The position numbers and the translations under genes were made by a program. Below are positions 51,869 through 64,000 of a DNA stretch of 64,000 nucleotides, piece after piece. Each line of letters opens with the position of its first letter. Position 1 is the first letter of the stretch. This stretch comes from Fratercula arctica (Eukaryota; Chordata; Aves; Charadriiformes; Alcidae): contig CANTUZ010000002.1 of assembly GCA_947846985.1 (NCBI GenBank), positions 136,795,889 through 136,859,888 on the forward strand. The letters are read 5' to 3'. Below the pieces are notes generated by a model that did no database searches, was not told the origin of the DNA, and saw nothing but the letters and a program-made list of their open reading frames with translations.

Positions 51869-54030
51869 TTGTATTCCAATAAACACAAAGGGAACATGCA
51901 ATGACACCTCTCTGATACTCTCTCCCAGTCACACATCACCTGTTGTTCAGGGACCTCCTGGACCAGAGGTGATAATTCTGTGATTGATAGCACTTGATGG
52001 ACTTTTACTCCTCTAGACTCGTTCCTAAACACATGCAAATTCAGAGCATCCACAGCTGTCTGCAGAAAGACGTATGACAATTTAACGATCCACAGTGTTA
52101 AAAGCCATAAGCAGTCAGCAACAGTCACAGCTGCTCACTGGTGTTCAGCCCTCATTCACCTTATTTCTTTTTCTTTATCACCAAGAATAGTAGCACTTTG
52201 ACTGCAAGATCTAATCCAAGATCTTTGTCGCTTCATATTAAAACCATCTTGTAGACTAAATCCTTCTGATTGTTTTCAGGAAACCTTTCTATACTGTAAC
52301 ACATCTGGCCAATATTAAGGATAAAGGGTCTGTGGCTTGAAACAAGATCTTCCTATGCCATTGCCTTTAATAACTAAATATTCCATTCCGAAGCATAATT
52401 GTGAACATAACATACCATGCTCTTTCTTTTGCTGATGGAATCCCGTAGACTCCTTATTTTCCTGCTCTATTTCTATTTACATGCCATTGCAATAATCGTG
52501 AACAATGGGGTATTGCTCATCAGTAATGACCCTACAGGTTTCCACAGAACTAAGATATTGAAAATGTATAATTTTAGCATTTTATGGTCTTAATTCAACA
52601 GACAGAAACAGGCACACAATTTGCCAGTAGATGTATTTTTAGAGATAGACAGACCGACATGATTCAGTAAATATCTGCAAACGTCTGAGAGCAGAACTGG
52701 AAGTTTGGATCATTTATACGGTTGGGCAAGCTAGGTGTTGGCAGAGGTTGACAGAGTAATTTGTTTATGTAAATTTAATTTTCCTGGCTGACTTTCTTAT
52801 AAACGTACTGGACTCAACGGTTTTAGACTGCCAGAGTTCAAACTCTGGAACTCAAGAAACTCCAGCATGTGGCTGTAAAGCATGCCAAGGATCTTTCTGA
52901 GGTATCAGATGGGGTAGGCTCTGCTTATAGAAAGAATGGAAGAATTCAGCACATATACCTAAATGTATCTAATTTATCTTAAACAAAGTAACATTTACCA
53001 GCAATTTTATCATCTGCATTTTGATAAACAGGTACAATTACTGAAAATGTGTTTTCAACACAGTTCAGCTACTACTGAAATTCGAAAGAGGCATAGTCCA
53101 AGACAAAGTGTATTCACTCTAAGAAAGCTCTTTCACACTTGAAGTAAATAGCTTGAAACAGTTTCTCTAACAAAACATGTCTCAGTGTGTTTGGTTATAC
53201 TGAATAAACATAATTTTGCCTCTTTTGAGAGACACTGTGTATTGAAAAACTGTTTGTCTTTCCCACTATATTGGTTAAATATACTTTTAATTATTTTATT
53301 TCCCCAAAACACATTAACTCCTGCAGACGGGTTGAACACATGACCTGTCACATACACACTCCAATTCCAAGCCTGACAAACGTGTACATTGAATGCATAG
53401 CTATTAGCGCCTTTCCTTGCTGGCTAGCAAATGCCTTTTTGTATGTGTCTGTAGTTACCCAAAAGCTCCAAATATATGGATCACACCTGTGCAGCTGGGA
53501 TCTTGCATAATAATGGATCATTAAATATTATAACTATAGGCATAATAAGTAAATTAAACTTGGACAATTATTCCCAGTTCAAAAAGCAGAACTGAAACAA
53601 AAACCAAAAATAATCAAAATTGAATTGAAATTGAGCAATATATCTAAGAATCAGAAAATGGGCATTGAGTAAGGAGAGACTGTAAGCTGTTTCAGAAACA
53701 CTATTATGGATAAAGAGTAACAGTAGAGTGAAGAAGCAGGAGCAGTCACTCAAATTGAGTGTTATGAAATTTGTTTTATTTAGAAGATGGGATACTTCTA
53801 AGGAAAAAAAAGACAATAAAGCTTTTTAGATAAAAAAAAAAAAACTGAACAGAGTTTATACATAAAACATTCTGCACTGTCAGTAATGCTCTAGGTATTT
53901 CTTCCTGTGCATATGTAACTCAATGATTAGATGAAGGGACTAAAATATAGTATGTTCTTCATGATCATAGCAAATACCTTCCTCATAAAAGCACTTATTT
54001 ATTAACAACTTGGAGAATCTTGAATGGAAG

Positions 54031-54070
54031 AGTGTACTAAGTGTATTAAGAGTGTATTAAGTGTATTAAG
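54031..54070. repeat. 20 bp tandem duplication
   Basis: 54031-54050 and 54051-54070 are identical except for one base (AGTGTACTAAGTGTATTAAG and AGTGTATTAAGTGTATTAAG); each unit is itself two 9-11 bp half-repeats. Confidence 0.9.
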
Positions 54071-55117
54071 AGAGTAAAAAAATCTGGCTCATAATGCATA
54101 ATTAATTTTCATACTTTATTGTTAGATACAGTCTCCTCCTAATCTTACAATAAACCAGTTTTATCTTTTTAGGGATGATTATGTTAAATTGTTCTTCATG
54201 TTTGATTCTATGAACTCTTCTAGCAAAGTTTCTAAACCAAAAAGTTTGTAACTTTCCTTTTATTTATTTTGATTTCATGCTGGTAAGCATTGATGCCATC
54301 TCATTTTTTTTCAAATGAATGTTTAAATCTGTACTCCTATGAATAATTAATTTCAAGTTTGGTATTTATTCCCACTGTAAACATCTTTCAGGTTCCTTAA
54401 GGCACACAGCTGATGGGGGTAGGAGAATTAAAAACAATCTCCAGATATTTCAGTTCATCCATAATACACAAACTAGTGGAGTTTTTAGTGCAAAATTAAT
54501 GGAGCTTTCTTCTCTCAGCACCTCATTTTCTCCTGCATCTCTGGACCAACAACCATTGCCAACAATAAAACATTAATTTGCTACAAAATCTCTAGAACTC
54601 TGCCCTTTATTTTATACCTAATGAACTCTATCTGCAATTCCGTAATGACAACATGACACTGACTCAGAGGTCCAAATGGTACCCACTAAAAACAGAAAGA
54701 CTGTCCAATGTGATAGACAGTCTGAAAAATCTACAAAGAGCTGGAAAGAAGAAAAAATTGGAAATCTTTAAAGTAGTAACTTCTGTAACTACTCTGAGAT
54801 GAAGATTAAGCTGACTTCAGCAGAAATTAGGGTTTGTGTTGGTTTTACAAGGAATCTTAAAACTCGCTGTAGGTACACAAGGCAGGAAAAGATGAAAGGC
54901 AAACAGCAGGATAAATGAAAAAAAAAGGACAAATCACAAATGTAAATTATAATATTTTGACTGTGATTATAAAAATGTGCGTGAACCCCCCCCACAATTT
55001 GCAAAAAACCCTTGCATTGTACAGCAAATATCTCTGTGTGAATGTCTCTCAGTCAATACTGAGACTCCGTCTTGATGTTAAAGTATATATATAGTGCTGT
55101 TAAGGGTACTCCACCAC

Positions 55118-55134
55118 AAAAAAAAAAAAAAAAA
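55118..55134. repeat. Poly(A) tract
   Basis: 17 consecutive A; first of three within 430 bp. Confidence 0.95.
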
Positions 55135-55240
55135 TGGAATGAGATGCAAAACCTAGAAGTTTAATATCCACAGCTGCTAGAGAGAGAAGTTTTACTATGG
55201 CTAGATTCCAAAGGATCACTGCTTGGCCTATTTAATTTCC

Positions 55241-55258
55241 AAAAAAAAAAAAAAAAAA
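55241..55258. repeat. Poly(A) tract
   Basis: 18 consecutive A; second of three. Confidence 0.95.
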
Positions 55259-55530
55259 GAGACAATAAACATAATACTTCTTCCCTAAATCAATGTTAAT
55301 GAAATACTGAATTCCAGTTAATACTGTAGCTTAATATTATTGACCAAACACATCAAGGTTTCACACTGGATAATGTCTTCTCCCATAAGGTACCTCTGAC
55401 CATGTACAAAAGCAAGCCTTTGTCAATGGAAGATTAAACATACTCAGCAGCTATGCAAAGCAGTAGTGGTAGACTGAAACATTCAGACAATTTAGTATGT
55501 TTATAATTTTTTTTACCTTCTGAGTATTGC

Positions 55531-55549
55531 AAAAAAAAAAAAAAAAAAA
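55531..55549. repeat. Poly(A) tract
   Basis: 19 consecutive A; third of three. Confidence 0.95.
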
Positions 55550-57187
55550 GGAAAGCCAGTGGTAAATAATATACTAAACTGTTTAGTAACTTTACATTAT
55601 TCTCTTACAGAAAAAAGAAGAGTTCTAGTTATGTACAGAGAAACTTACCAGAGGACAGAACTTGCAGAGACTATATTTCAAGACTTTGATCCAGCAGAGA
55701 ATGAAGTTTCGCTACTACACACCTTTGTGGGAGTATTATAAAACTTCCTGAATTTGGGAAATGCAAGGTATGTTTATTTTATCTAAGTCAAAATAAATCA
55801 GGACTATCCTTTTAAAAATCTTGATCTCAAAAGACATTTTTCCATATCTAGTTCATCAGTTCGTGTGAGATTCACCAGGGGATCTCAAAATGATGCTAGT
55901 ACTGGGCCTGCAGCATGTGAGACTAAAGGCTTTGTTCCTACTCATGTCGGGAATTCCACTATTTTTTAATAACATCCATTTTCAACATGCCAAATTTGGA
56001 ATTTACGGCATTTAACTCAAAGGACACCACTGCACAGAATAGGAAAAAAAAATGCTTTTGAGCAACTTTCTGTGAAATAGTTTTCATGGAGCAGAAAAAA
56101 GAAGTTACAGTCCAGGGGAATTAAATGTAGAAAAAGTATTAGCACAATTCAGCTATGAGAATGATTGCTCAAATTATTTTTCTTTTCTGTTTTGCATTTT
56201 TTTTTCAATATGGAATTTGAAATGAAACTTATAGATTAGCCCCACTTCAGTTCCTACTTAATTCCATAGCAGAAAACAATTGGCTCTAGTGAGACTGGAA
56301 TCTGACATTAAATGGATGCTACCAATCTAGCTCATTTTAGGAAGCAATTAACTAAATGGGCTATTCTATACACACACAGAATACTTTAGCTCAGATTATT
56401 ATTAAGCTGATTCACATTAAGAAGAAACAAAGCTCCTTTAAAACTACAAAGGACTGTTATCTGTTCATTAACAGATGAATGTATCATGCATTGAAGATGA
56501 CTTATTTGAACTTCTAGAAGAAATTCATCTTCCCTAATGTGTTTGAGACAACAGCATGGTTGTAATAGACTAAAAATGTGGTCTGAGAACCACTATGAGA
56601 AGTCAGAGCATCGGGAAAACCTCGGCACCTCCTACGTTGAGATCCTGAACTTCCTGATCGTCTCCTCACTGGGTATGAGACCAACTCACGGGGTTCAAAA
56701 CAAAGGGATGCAAAAACATGATGGAATGCTATTGCTAGTTCTGTTGTTTCCTTTCACTCCCCAAAAAGGAATGTACTTCCTTGATGCAATTTATTAACCA
56801 CTGTTAATTACCATTTATTATTGGCATCTAATCAGACACTGAAGCACTCCTCCAGACAAATCATAGCCATTGTTTGTTATGATCTTATTGTTTTTCTTAA
56901 CAAAATGTTAATGCTAACCAACACCATGAACTAACTGCTGCAACTCAGAGTAGGAGCAAGTAAAAAAAGGGTACACTTACCCATTTGTTGTTTATGAGAA
57001 GTACTACACTGAGACTGCTTTAAAGTGTCTGTCTTCAGCTAAGCCACTGACATGAAAAGCTCACTGGTCTAAATACATTTTCAAGGAGAAAAAATATTTA
57101 GTGATTTTATCTAGGAAAACTTTGCTAAGGAGTAGCATTTTTTTTTTTCTAATATCTGTTCTTAACTGTTTTTCTATGTAACTAACA

Positions 57188-57211
57188 AAGTCAAGTCAAG
57201 TCAAGTCAAGT
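57188..57211. repeat. (TCAAG)n microsatellite
   Basis: Four perfect TCAAG units with partial units on both sides. Confidence 0.95.
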
Positions 57212-57377
57212 AATTTATTCAAGGTCAACAGTGGCTCTGTTTATGTTCAAATCTACCTTCTTGGCTTCATATTCTTGGTCCTAACTATTGACTTGAATAG
57301 CCTCTTTTGCTCATTTGACATATGTGCAGAACTGTTTTTCATTGCTCATGCTGAAATCTATAGCTATGCTTTCTTTA

Positions 57378-57385
<8 letters not shown>

Positions 57386-57410
<25 letters not shown>
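57386..57410. repeat. Poly(A) tract
   Basis: 25 consecutive A. Short frames across it encode only poly-lysine. Confidence 0.95.
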
Positions 57411-57629
57411 GCCTCAGTAATCCAGCAATTAGGCTTCAAATATTACGGAAAACATGAAAAACATTTCTTTTTCCAAAGGAGTCAAAGGCCTATGGCATTC
57501 CATATAAACTCTGACTCTCTTCACAAGAGAAACCTCTTTTTTTTTCCCCTCTCCTTTATAAACTGCTGTATAGATCTCCTTCATGGACACTATATATGAG
57601 AAAATTGTAATGTGCACTTTCACTCACCT

Positions 57630-57955
57630 GAAGCCTGGTTCTGCTTTACGCGCCACCCGGATGACAGGATGTAACAAGGGGAACTATGACTGAAGCTGGA
57701 GCTTAACGTTCAACATCAAATTCTAAAATATGGTCTATTAGCCAAAACGTTGGTAATCCCTCTGAAACCTCTCCTGTCTTTTTGTAGTAATTGCAATAAA
57801 GTGCTGCCAGCTGCACCCCAGTTTTCCCACTTCTAGTGCTGCACAGTGGGAGATCCGGGATGCAGAGTTTCTCCTTCTTTATTTTATCTTTGAATTTCTT
57901 CTTTTCTCCCTAAGCTTCCTTCATGTACTCTTCCTCTAATTCATACTTTTGACAT
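57630..57955 (+). other. Possible further retroelement sequence upstream of GC-rich repeat copy 2
   Basis: This stretch is GC-richer than the intron and contains CAATAAAGTGCTGCCAGCTG near 57795, which has the look of a poly(A) signal in an LTR R region. It adjoins the GC-rich repeat in the same orientation. I have no direct match for it elsewhere in the window, so the link is inference. Confidence 0.3.
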
Positions 57956-58165
57956 TTGTATGGGGTGTTGGTGCCCAGGTGCCGGCAGCGGGGCCTGTGG
58001 GGTGGCCTCTGTGAGGGCAGACCGGGGCTGCCCCGTGCCAGACACAGCCGGTTCCAGCCGGTTCCAGCCGGTTCCAGCGCCCCCCCCTCCCCCTCAGGAC
58101 AAGCTGAGCCCCTCAGCCGAGCTGCTGCTGCCTTTGAGGTAAAGTATTTAAGAAAAAACAGAAAA
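57956..58165 (+). mobile_element. GC-rich repeat, copy 2 (plus orientation), homologous to 10252-10065
   Basis: From TGCCCAGGTGCCGGCAGCGG through CTGCCCCGTGCCAGACACAG to a TAAAGTATTTAAGAAAAAA end, this block aligns with the reverse complement of 10252-10065. The same reading frame is open in both copies: QRGL.GGL, GLPRA.HS.FQ and EP at matching places. Copy 2 stays open for 115 codons (57956-58303) and has three tandem CCGGTTCCAG units (58048-58079) where copy 1 has a single degenerate one. The protein family is unknown to me. I read it as a truncated retroelement piece lodged in MMP16 intron 6. Confidence 0.6.
58048..58079. repeat. 10 bp tandem repeat (CCGGTTCCAG)3
   Basis: Three perfect copies within the GC-rich repeat, followed by a C-rich run. 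Confidence 0.92.
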
Positions 58166-58211
58166 TTTAAATTAAGAAAATTTAAGAAAAACATCGCTCC
58201 CCACTCAGAGG

Positions 58212-58229
58212 TTTTTTTTTTTTTTTTTT
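58212..58229. repeat. Poly(T) tract
   Basis: 18 consecutive T, just downstream of the GC-rich repeat. Confidence 0.93.
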
Positions 58230-60917
58230 ATATTCAAAACACTTTCAGGTTCAGTAGCAGATTTGAAGAATTCCTGATTATATTTCCAATACACAAAGCG
58301 TAATATTGAATGCCTGGCAACAAGCTATACAAGAATTCAGCAGCTCTTCAACAAGCTTTGAAAAACACCCTTTCATTTCTAGACTAGATGCTGCAAATCA
58401 CTCTTTCATGCTATATTTTTGTCATTTGAAAGACAACATTCATTGTTCAACTATTTCAAAGAGGTGTTATTTTGCCTAAAATCATCAACATAAATGGAAT
58501 ATAAAACTATTAATATTTTTAGAAAGTAACTGTGAAGTTTATTTTGGCCATTGTGCGTTGAAATTTTGCTAAATATCTTGCATATTGCAAGGCAAATATG
58601 AAAAAAGTGCACAATACTGTGAACTTACATTACCTCTTTCTAAACAAAATATAACACAATATTCAGCCCAGTACCTCATGCAGTTTGGTCCTTTGCTGTG
58701 CAGAAATGGTTTTGGACACCTATTTGGTTGACTATTAGTATATCCGAATACTCTGTGTGCTTCCTTGAATATTGAATGCATGTATGTATAAGACATACAC
58801 ACACAAAGGAAAACAGGGCTTATAAATAGATCTTAGGCTTAAAAAAATGCCTTATTTTTTTAAGGAAACTGACTTGGTATAATTCAGGGAGAACTGCCAG
58901 AGAAATTACCTCTTTGAATGAATGTAGTGTACATACCCTACTTGCAGAGGTATCCACAACCATGGCTATAGTTCTCTTTTGGAAGACACGTCTTGATTTA
59001 AATCCTGGCCCTTTCCTCTCTGCTCAGCTAACTTACTTTCAGCTGCATTGCAAAGTGCATATCATTGCAATTGCCCTTTCCAGTGCAAATTCAAATAGTT
59101 TAAAAAAAATAAAATCTTGTCTACATTTCAAACTAACAAATTTAAATTCCTGCACATGAACAAATTCATTCTAAAATAGACATCTCTTAAGACTGCTATT
59201 AGTGTTTGGTGTTCTATGGAAATAATTAATTTAAGAACACTTTGATTTACATTTGGTTATTATTTAATTTTGAAATATTGTATCCTCATTTTATTACAGC
59301 TCTGTTCTAATTAGTAAATGATTCTTTCCTTACATGCTTTAATTCTTTCAGCCTTACTCAAATGTGTATTTTATATTTATAATTTCTTAATTAACAAATT
59401 GTATCTGATCTTTTTGTAAAATTTTTGATGCACATCCATCTGTCCTCTCAATTTTTCCTGTGTAGACAGTAGCAATGGCATTTATCCATTTATTTTCTTT
59501 GTATACATTAACCTTTCAAAACTACTCTGAAGCAATCAAAACCTGTAAGTACCTATAGAATACTTTCAGTTCAAGGAAAAACTGTTACGTGGAATACTTC
59601 TAAAATGTGCTACGGAGTCTTTGGTTACCACCAGCGGCTGGGTGACACTAGATCTTATCCCTGAAACTCAGCAGTCTTAGAGACCCCTAACACCACCATG
59701 GGTTGATTTTGGCCTTATGTGGAAGATTACCACACACTATATCACTATCATATACTTTCAAAAGCACTTGGCTCCTCCTGGAAAATCTTCCACATCTGAA
59801 GTTGTCTTTGTATCTATTCAGATGGCAAGTCTGACAGCTACAGACCTTGCACTATGGTGCAGCTGGAGATGATATTGCGCAGTGCTATTGCTTTTCTGAT
59901 GTGTCCCAGAACATATTAACAGTAACAACTCAGGTATGAGAGTTATGTCATCAATACTTTATCTTTGCCAACTGATCCTTCAATTAAAAAAAAAAGAAAA
60001 TATAACTATCTCCCTTTGGGTGGGTTTCTGCATTCCTAACTGAATTCAGCATTTCAATTCATTCTGATTTTGTCCAAATAACTGAAATTATAAAGACTCT
60101 ATAAAGTGTTCCCATTGCCACATGATGATGATCCAATATGAAGAAACAGACAGCCATAAAGGAGGCACAATAAATACCTCTAAAGACATCAAATCTAGGC
60201 TTGCAGCCAGGAATCTCTGGAATGCTCTCATTCCCCCTAATGCTCTGTAGGTAACAGCACATGCATATGAAGTACTGCACAAAACACTTCATCCACAGGA
60301 TGAATATTAGGCCTTTACAGAGCAGTTGACTGTTTTTTTCCCCAATGTTTACACTTTGAGTGTACAAAACCCTCTGTAAATTTTCATGAACTCAGTTCTG
60401 TTTCCTGTACTCATGGGGAGTTCACATAACAGTTAATGAGTTCCATGAGTTCATAGAGCAATGGTCCTTTCTGCACCATGGAAAGGTAAGAAAATTGCGC
60501 ATTTTTAATTATAAAAAAATTACGAATTTTCTTGATTAAAACTGGAAAACTTTCTCCTAGCATTGAGAAAAAAGTGTTCTATTGAGGTATATGTTATATT
60601 TAAACTGAAAATATTCTAACAATGATGACTCAAATGCAAAAAATATGGCATGTTTTCATTGATACACGTGCCTGTGTATGTAATATTATTCAAACAAGGG
60701 ATTCTTGATAGATCTGTTTGTGAAGCCAGTCAGGTATATAGTAGGGGCTAAATAATGCAAAGGAGTGAAAAGGTTTAATAAGTGATTATAACAATGTGAG
60801 GTGAAGATGTCTGCTTTGCAGCAGCTGTCCTTGTCACTATATCACCCGTCTTTTCATATTTCTGTCGTACCCATAAATTCATACACATCTGTGTTTCTCT
60901 CCATATGCATATGTATA

Positions 60918-61003
60918 TCCCTGCCCATGGCAGGGGAGGTGTACTAGATGATCTTTGAAGGTCCTTTCCAATCCAAAACATTCTATGATTCTATGATTCT
61001 GTG
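60918..61003 (+). mobile_element. CR1 3' terminal fragment
   Basis: TCCCTGCCCATGGCAGGGG, then TAGATGATCTTTGAAGGTCC, ending in two ATTCTATG units and a degenerate third. Truncated to the last 86 bases; antisense in MMP16 intron 6. Confidence 0.93.
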
Positions 61004-64000
61004 ACTAATAATAGGAAAGCATTCACAAAAAGTAAGAAGAAAAAAACATTTAAAGAATAAGTGAAAAATTGGACAAAATGTTCCTAACAGAACACTAATA
61101 TTACAAGTTGTAAACAAAGATGGATGTCAGTGGGTGAGGACATAGCATGAGCTGTTGGAAACCACAATGTAGGTTGTCATACACACATACACAAGTACAA
61201 CGCATGAAAACAGCAGTGTTGGTAACTCTCACGTTGACATTTGTTACCTCTCTGAAAACCTAAAATAATAATCTCCCTCACTTGAAGCTTCATAATTACT
61301 GAAGCCAAATTTCATGGTTTTGCAATACAGATGCAATTCGATGTGACCCTAAGTGCAGATGCAGTATGTGCTCATCCTACCACTTACCCAGGCTCCCTGC
61401 CTTCCCCACACTGCACATCGCAGGCATTCTCCAAGGAGACCAAAAGAAGGTTCAGTGCCCTGATGAGTCATATCAGAACCACAGGTGAGAGCAAGAAACA
61501 GTGACTAATTTAATTATTTCCTCCCGGTTGCAGTGGTTTAGGACAGTCCATGTATAAACAAGAGACTGAAGCTACTCTAACCAGGCTGGGGATCTCAAGA
61601 GCATATCCCACTCCTGTTACACAATCTGTGTAGGGGAAATGGAAGAGGACCTACTCTACCGATTTCAGGACCATACCATCTCTGTCCACATATGCATACC
61701 TTTAACGAGTAGATGTGAAAAGATGTATATCAGCCTTCAAAACTTCATGGTTTGGCATACTTAAATGTAAGATTTCAGAAATCACAAAGTAGAAGTATTC
61801 AGGTCAGAGCTGTGGTTTCTTTGCAAAAGGAACCAGAGACTTGTAAACAATGTAAAAATGCATTTAATTTTATACATGACAACATTTCTAAATGCAAATA
61901 AGTATATATTTCTGTTAAGTTTCCTTTTTTGTTCATGTATTATCCTCAGTGGCCATGGATGTCAACTAATGCAATACTCCGAAGGCCAAAATGTCCCAAG
62001 CTTTTGCCCCAAAACCTAGCTATTGTAATTGTGCAACTGAGGAGACAAGTATTCAGAGAGAGATTGAAAATAATGAACTAGCTAACTAAACACTTAGGTA
62101 GTGGACTAACAAGAGGCTGTTTGTTAATCATCAAATGGTGTACAAAAGTCCACACAAGTCAGTTGTAAAGAGCTGTATGTGCAGACCAGGGCATAAACAA
62201 ATTCAGATTTGAAAAGTATACAGCATGATCCGAGTAAACGTTGCTGATAACTCAGTCTTTCCTGTTGCTTACGGTATGAATTACACAATGAGCTCTGATG
62301 AAATGATAACATATGAAAACAGGAGAAGGCGATGCAAGAAACTATAATTGAGTGTATGGGTGTTATTTTGAATTGAAGCTGGTGCAAGCTAAGACACTAA
62401 TATATGCTGTTTAATCTCGGTTTAATGCTTGTAACCTATGAAATTGTGCTGAAAACAAAAATAAAAACATCTAGGTACCAAATCTAGCTTTCAGTAGCAT
62501 GGGGCAAGGCCAAGTAAATCTTCTCCCCCATGGAAGTGGTTGGATTAGAAGAAGACTGTAGAAGTTCCCACTCTAATCAGAAGGTGAACAACAATATTCT
62601 TGGAGTGACTCAACTTTGAGGTGGACAGCAGTGGCCAAAGAGAAAAACAGGCCATTAAGAGTGGTATATCCAGCAAAGAGCAGCCAACAGTGACGTCTGT
62701 CATGACAATGCAAGTAAGAAAATCGTAGATATTTGATTGTCTTTGCTCACTGTCTCTGTCACTCAGATACGGGGTCATGAAGAAGGTGAATGAATTTCTA
62801 TATGAATATGCAATATTGTAAATTACATCTGATTACAGATAAGCTGTGAATGTGCAATTTGGCCAGACTCCAAAACATCAACAAAGGCTTCATCATGATA
62901 AGACTGAGGAGAAACACTGGTGAACTGCTGGGGAGAATGGCAAAGTGTTGAACTCTGTCATTATCAAGTATAACCTTTGACCTAATACAGTTTATTCTCC
63001 TCAGTGAAGATATTCTCACCGGACAGATATGTCAAATCATTAATTAAAATGATCCCTGTCTCATTCTCATTTATGGACTGGACAAGTAGTACACTCAAAT
63101 TTGATTTTGTATAGGAAAAGAGTTTTTGATTTCATATGGTTGGTTAATCTGCTGCTTCTTGTGTTATTTTACCTAATACATATTCTCAAAATAGATAGTC
63201 TCCCTGTCATGTCAAATGTACTTCATTCTGAGTGAAATCTTGAGTCTGTTACAGTCAACGGAATTTTTTTTCCCCATTACTTTCAACTGGGCTGAGTTTT
63301 CACTCAGCAGGCAAGGAAGGCAACACTTAAAAAATATTCGAGCTATATCTCATAAAAACCAAGAAAATATAGGATTGAAATAAATATCTATTGTAACTTT
63401 TTGATACTTTTCAATAGATTATTAATAGTGTGAATAATGTTTCACTGTTTTTTTGAAAAAAAATAAACATGAATGTTGTTCTAATAATAGATTTAATAAT
63501 AATGCTGGTAAATAATTAAGACCTCATCTGTTCAGTAGTGCAGTATTTTGCATAGGAAATGGCTAATTCAGAGGAACAAATTAGGTTAGTTTCTTTTCAT
63601 TTAAATGTCTGATAAACTTCTGTATTGTGGACCCTCAACTCCTTGAAAGGGAAAAAAAAAGAAACAAAGAAATTAAAAATACACAAATACTTCTGGAATT
63701 TAAAGTTTTAGCTGTAAATCAAGATAAAGTGAATATTTCCAAGACTGATCAATACTACTGCTTGAAAAAGCTTACATTACAAGTCATTCCAATTGTTTCC
63801 CAAAATGTTTACCTAAATTAGTTGAAAGGCCACAATTTTGTACAAAAAGAAATTTTAATTAAGCCTTGTGCTTGAAGTGTTTCTGCAATTACTCCCTTTG
63901 GCTCCATTAGGATGTAGCCCCAATTAAAATGTGTTGTTAATATTACAAGATAACACTTGCTGGTAGTACAAAATTGAAGATATGCCTCCATGTAATTTTA

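Larger units (their letters stand above)
27556..64000 (-). other. MMP16: MMP16 gene, 3' part (exons 7-10 and introns 6-9)
   Basis: Partial locus of membrane-type 3 matrix metalloproteinase, a zinc endopeptidase of the cell surface that degrades extracellular matrix and activates proMMP2. Four exons with consensus AG/GT borders splice in frame to 246 residues that match the C-terminal part of vertebrate MMP16. If the full protein has the usual 607 residues, the window encodes about residues 362-607. Intron lengths seen are 4610 bp (intron 9), 5469 bp (intron 8) and 9253 bp (intron 7); intron 6 is at least 16.4 kb and open at the right edge. Exons for signal peptide, propeptide, catalytic domain (HExxH site), hinge and the start of the propeller were not found and should lie to the right. 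The C-terminal tail sequence and transmembrane helix separate it from MMP14, MMP15 and MMP24. Exon numbers are inferred from the ten-exon plan of MT-MMP genes. Confidence 0.95.
47629..64000 (-). other. MMP16: MMP16 intron 6 (3' part, open at window edge)
   Basis: At least 16.4 kb of intron upstream of exon 7. It contains a 412 bp unit with 37 bp inverted ends (50026-50437), two adjacent CR1 3' ends (51432-51868), poly(A) tracts (55118-55549), an unexplained GC-richer block (56540-56720), a pentamer microsatellite, a GC-rich repeat copy (57956-58165) and a CR1 tail (60918-61003). I looked for the hinge-coding exon on the minus strand and did not find it. Confidence 0.85.

Noticed and set aside
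57275..57599. Frames with a poly-lysine core
   Set aside because: Produced by translating the 25-base poly(A) tract.
60059..60367. 102-codon minus-strand frame with hydrophobic, cysteine-rich stretches, on the MMP16 strand
   Set aside because: It does not match any MMP16 domain, has no convincing splice sites in frame, and overlaps a second unrelated frame of similar quality.
47629..64000. Possible further MMP16 exons (hinge, catalytic HExxH region)
   Set aside because: I searched the minus-strand frames for the hinge and the first propeller strand and saw nothing similar; these exons probably lie beyond 64000.
1..64000. CRISPR arrays, prokaryotic operons or tRNA/rRNA genes
   Set aside because: No regularly spaced direct repeats with unique spacers, no dense coding and no cloverleaf-like or rRNA segments were seen; the DNA is plainly vertebrate.

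Overview
This window is AT-rich vertebrate nuclear DNA, almost certainly from a bird. Fragments of CR1 non-LTR retrotransposons with the typical avian CR1 3' end (TTCTATGATTCTATG-type tails) are scattered on both strands. The single recognisable gene has short exons bounded by GT-AG introns of several kilobases. No CRISPR array, operon, rRNA or tRNA gene is visible. I cannot name the species.

The only host gene I can support is the 3' part of MMP16 (membrane-type 3 matrix metalloproteinase, MT3-MMP) on the minus strand. Four coding exons, which I take to be exons 7-10, lie at 47628-47490, 38236-38086, 32616-32501 and 27890-27556. They join in frame (phases 0, 1, 2, 1) and give the last 246 residues: most of the hemopexin-like propeller, the stem, one transmembrane helix and a short cytoplasmic tail ending in EWV. 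The catalytic domain, propeptide and hinge are not in the window and must lie beyond its right edge, because intron 6 stays open from 47629 to 64000.

Layout. 1-16.4 kb: gene-free flank with CR1 fragments, microsatellites and an LTR-like element at about 9.45-10.25 kb. 16.4-27.55 kb: probable very long MMP16 3'UTR; a good poly(A) signal reads out on the minus strand at 16424-16419, next to an imperfect inverted repeat. 27.56-47.63 kb: exons 10 to 7 and their introns, which carry a 0.96 kb CR1 with a reverse-transcriptase remnant, a 300 bp polypyrimidine tract and a CR1 3' end. 47.63-64 kb: intron 6, with a 412 bp unit bounded by 37 bp inverted repeats, two adjacent CR1 3' ends joined by an ATTCC array, a cluster of poly(A) tracts, and a second, inverted copy of the GC-rich block of the LTR-like element.

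The signals most worth checking are the two diverged copies of the GC-rich repeat that share one open reading frame, the 37 bp terminal-inverted-repeat unit at 50.0-50.4 kb, the piggyBac-like inverted repeat at 16.63-16.72 kb, and the probable 11 kb 3'UTR. I found no evidence for a new multi-gene system; most open frames here are short chance frames or CR1 remnants.
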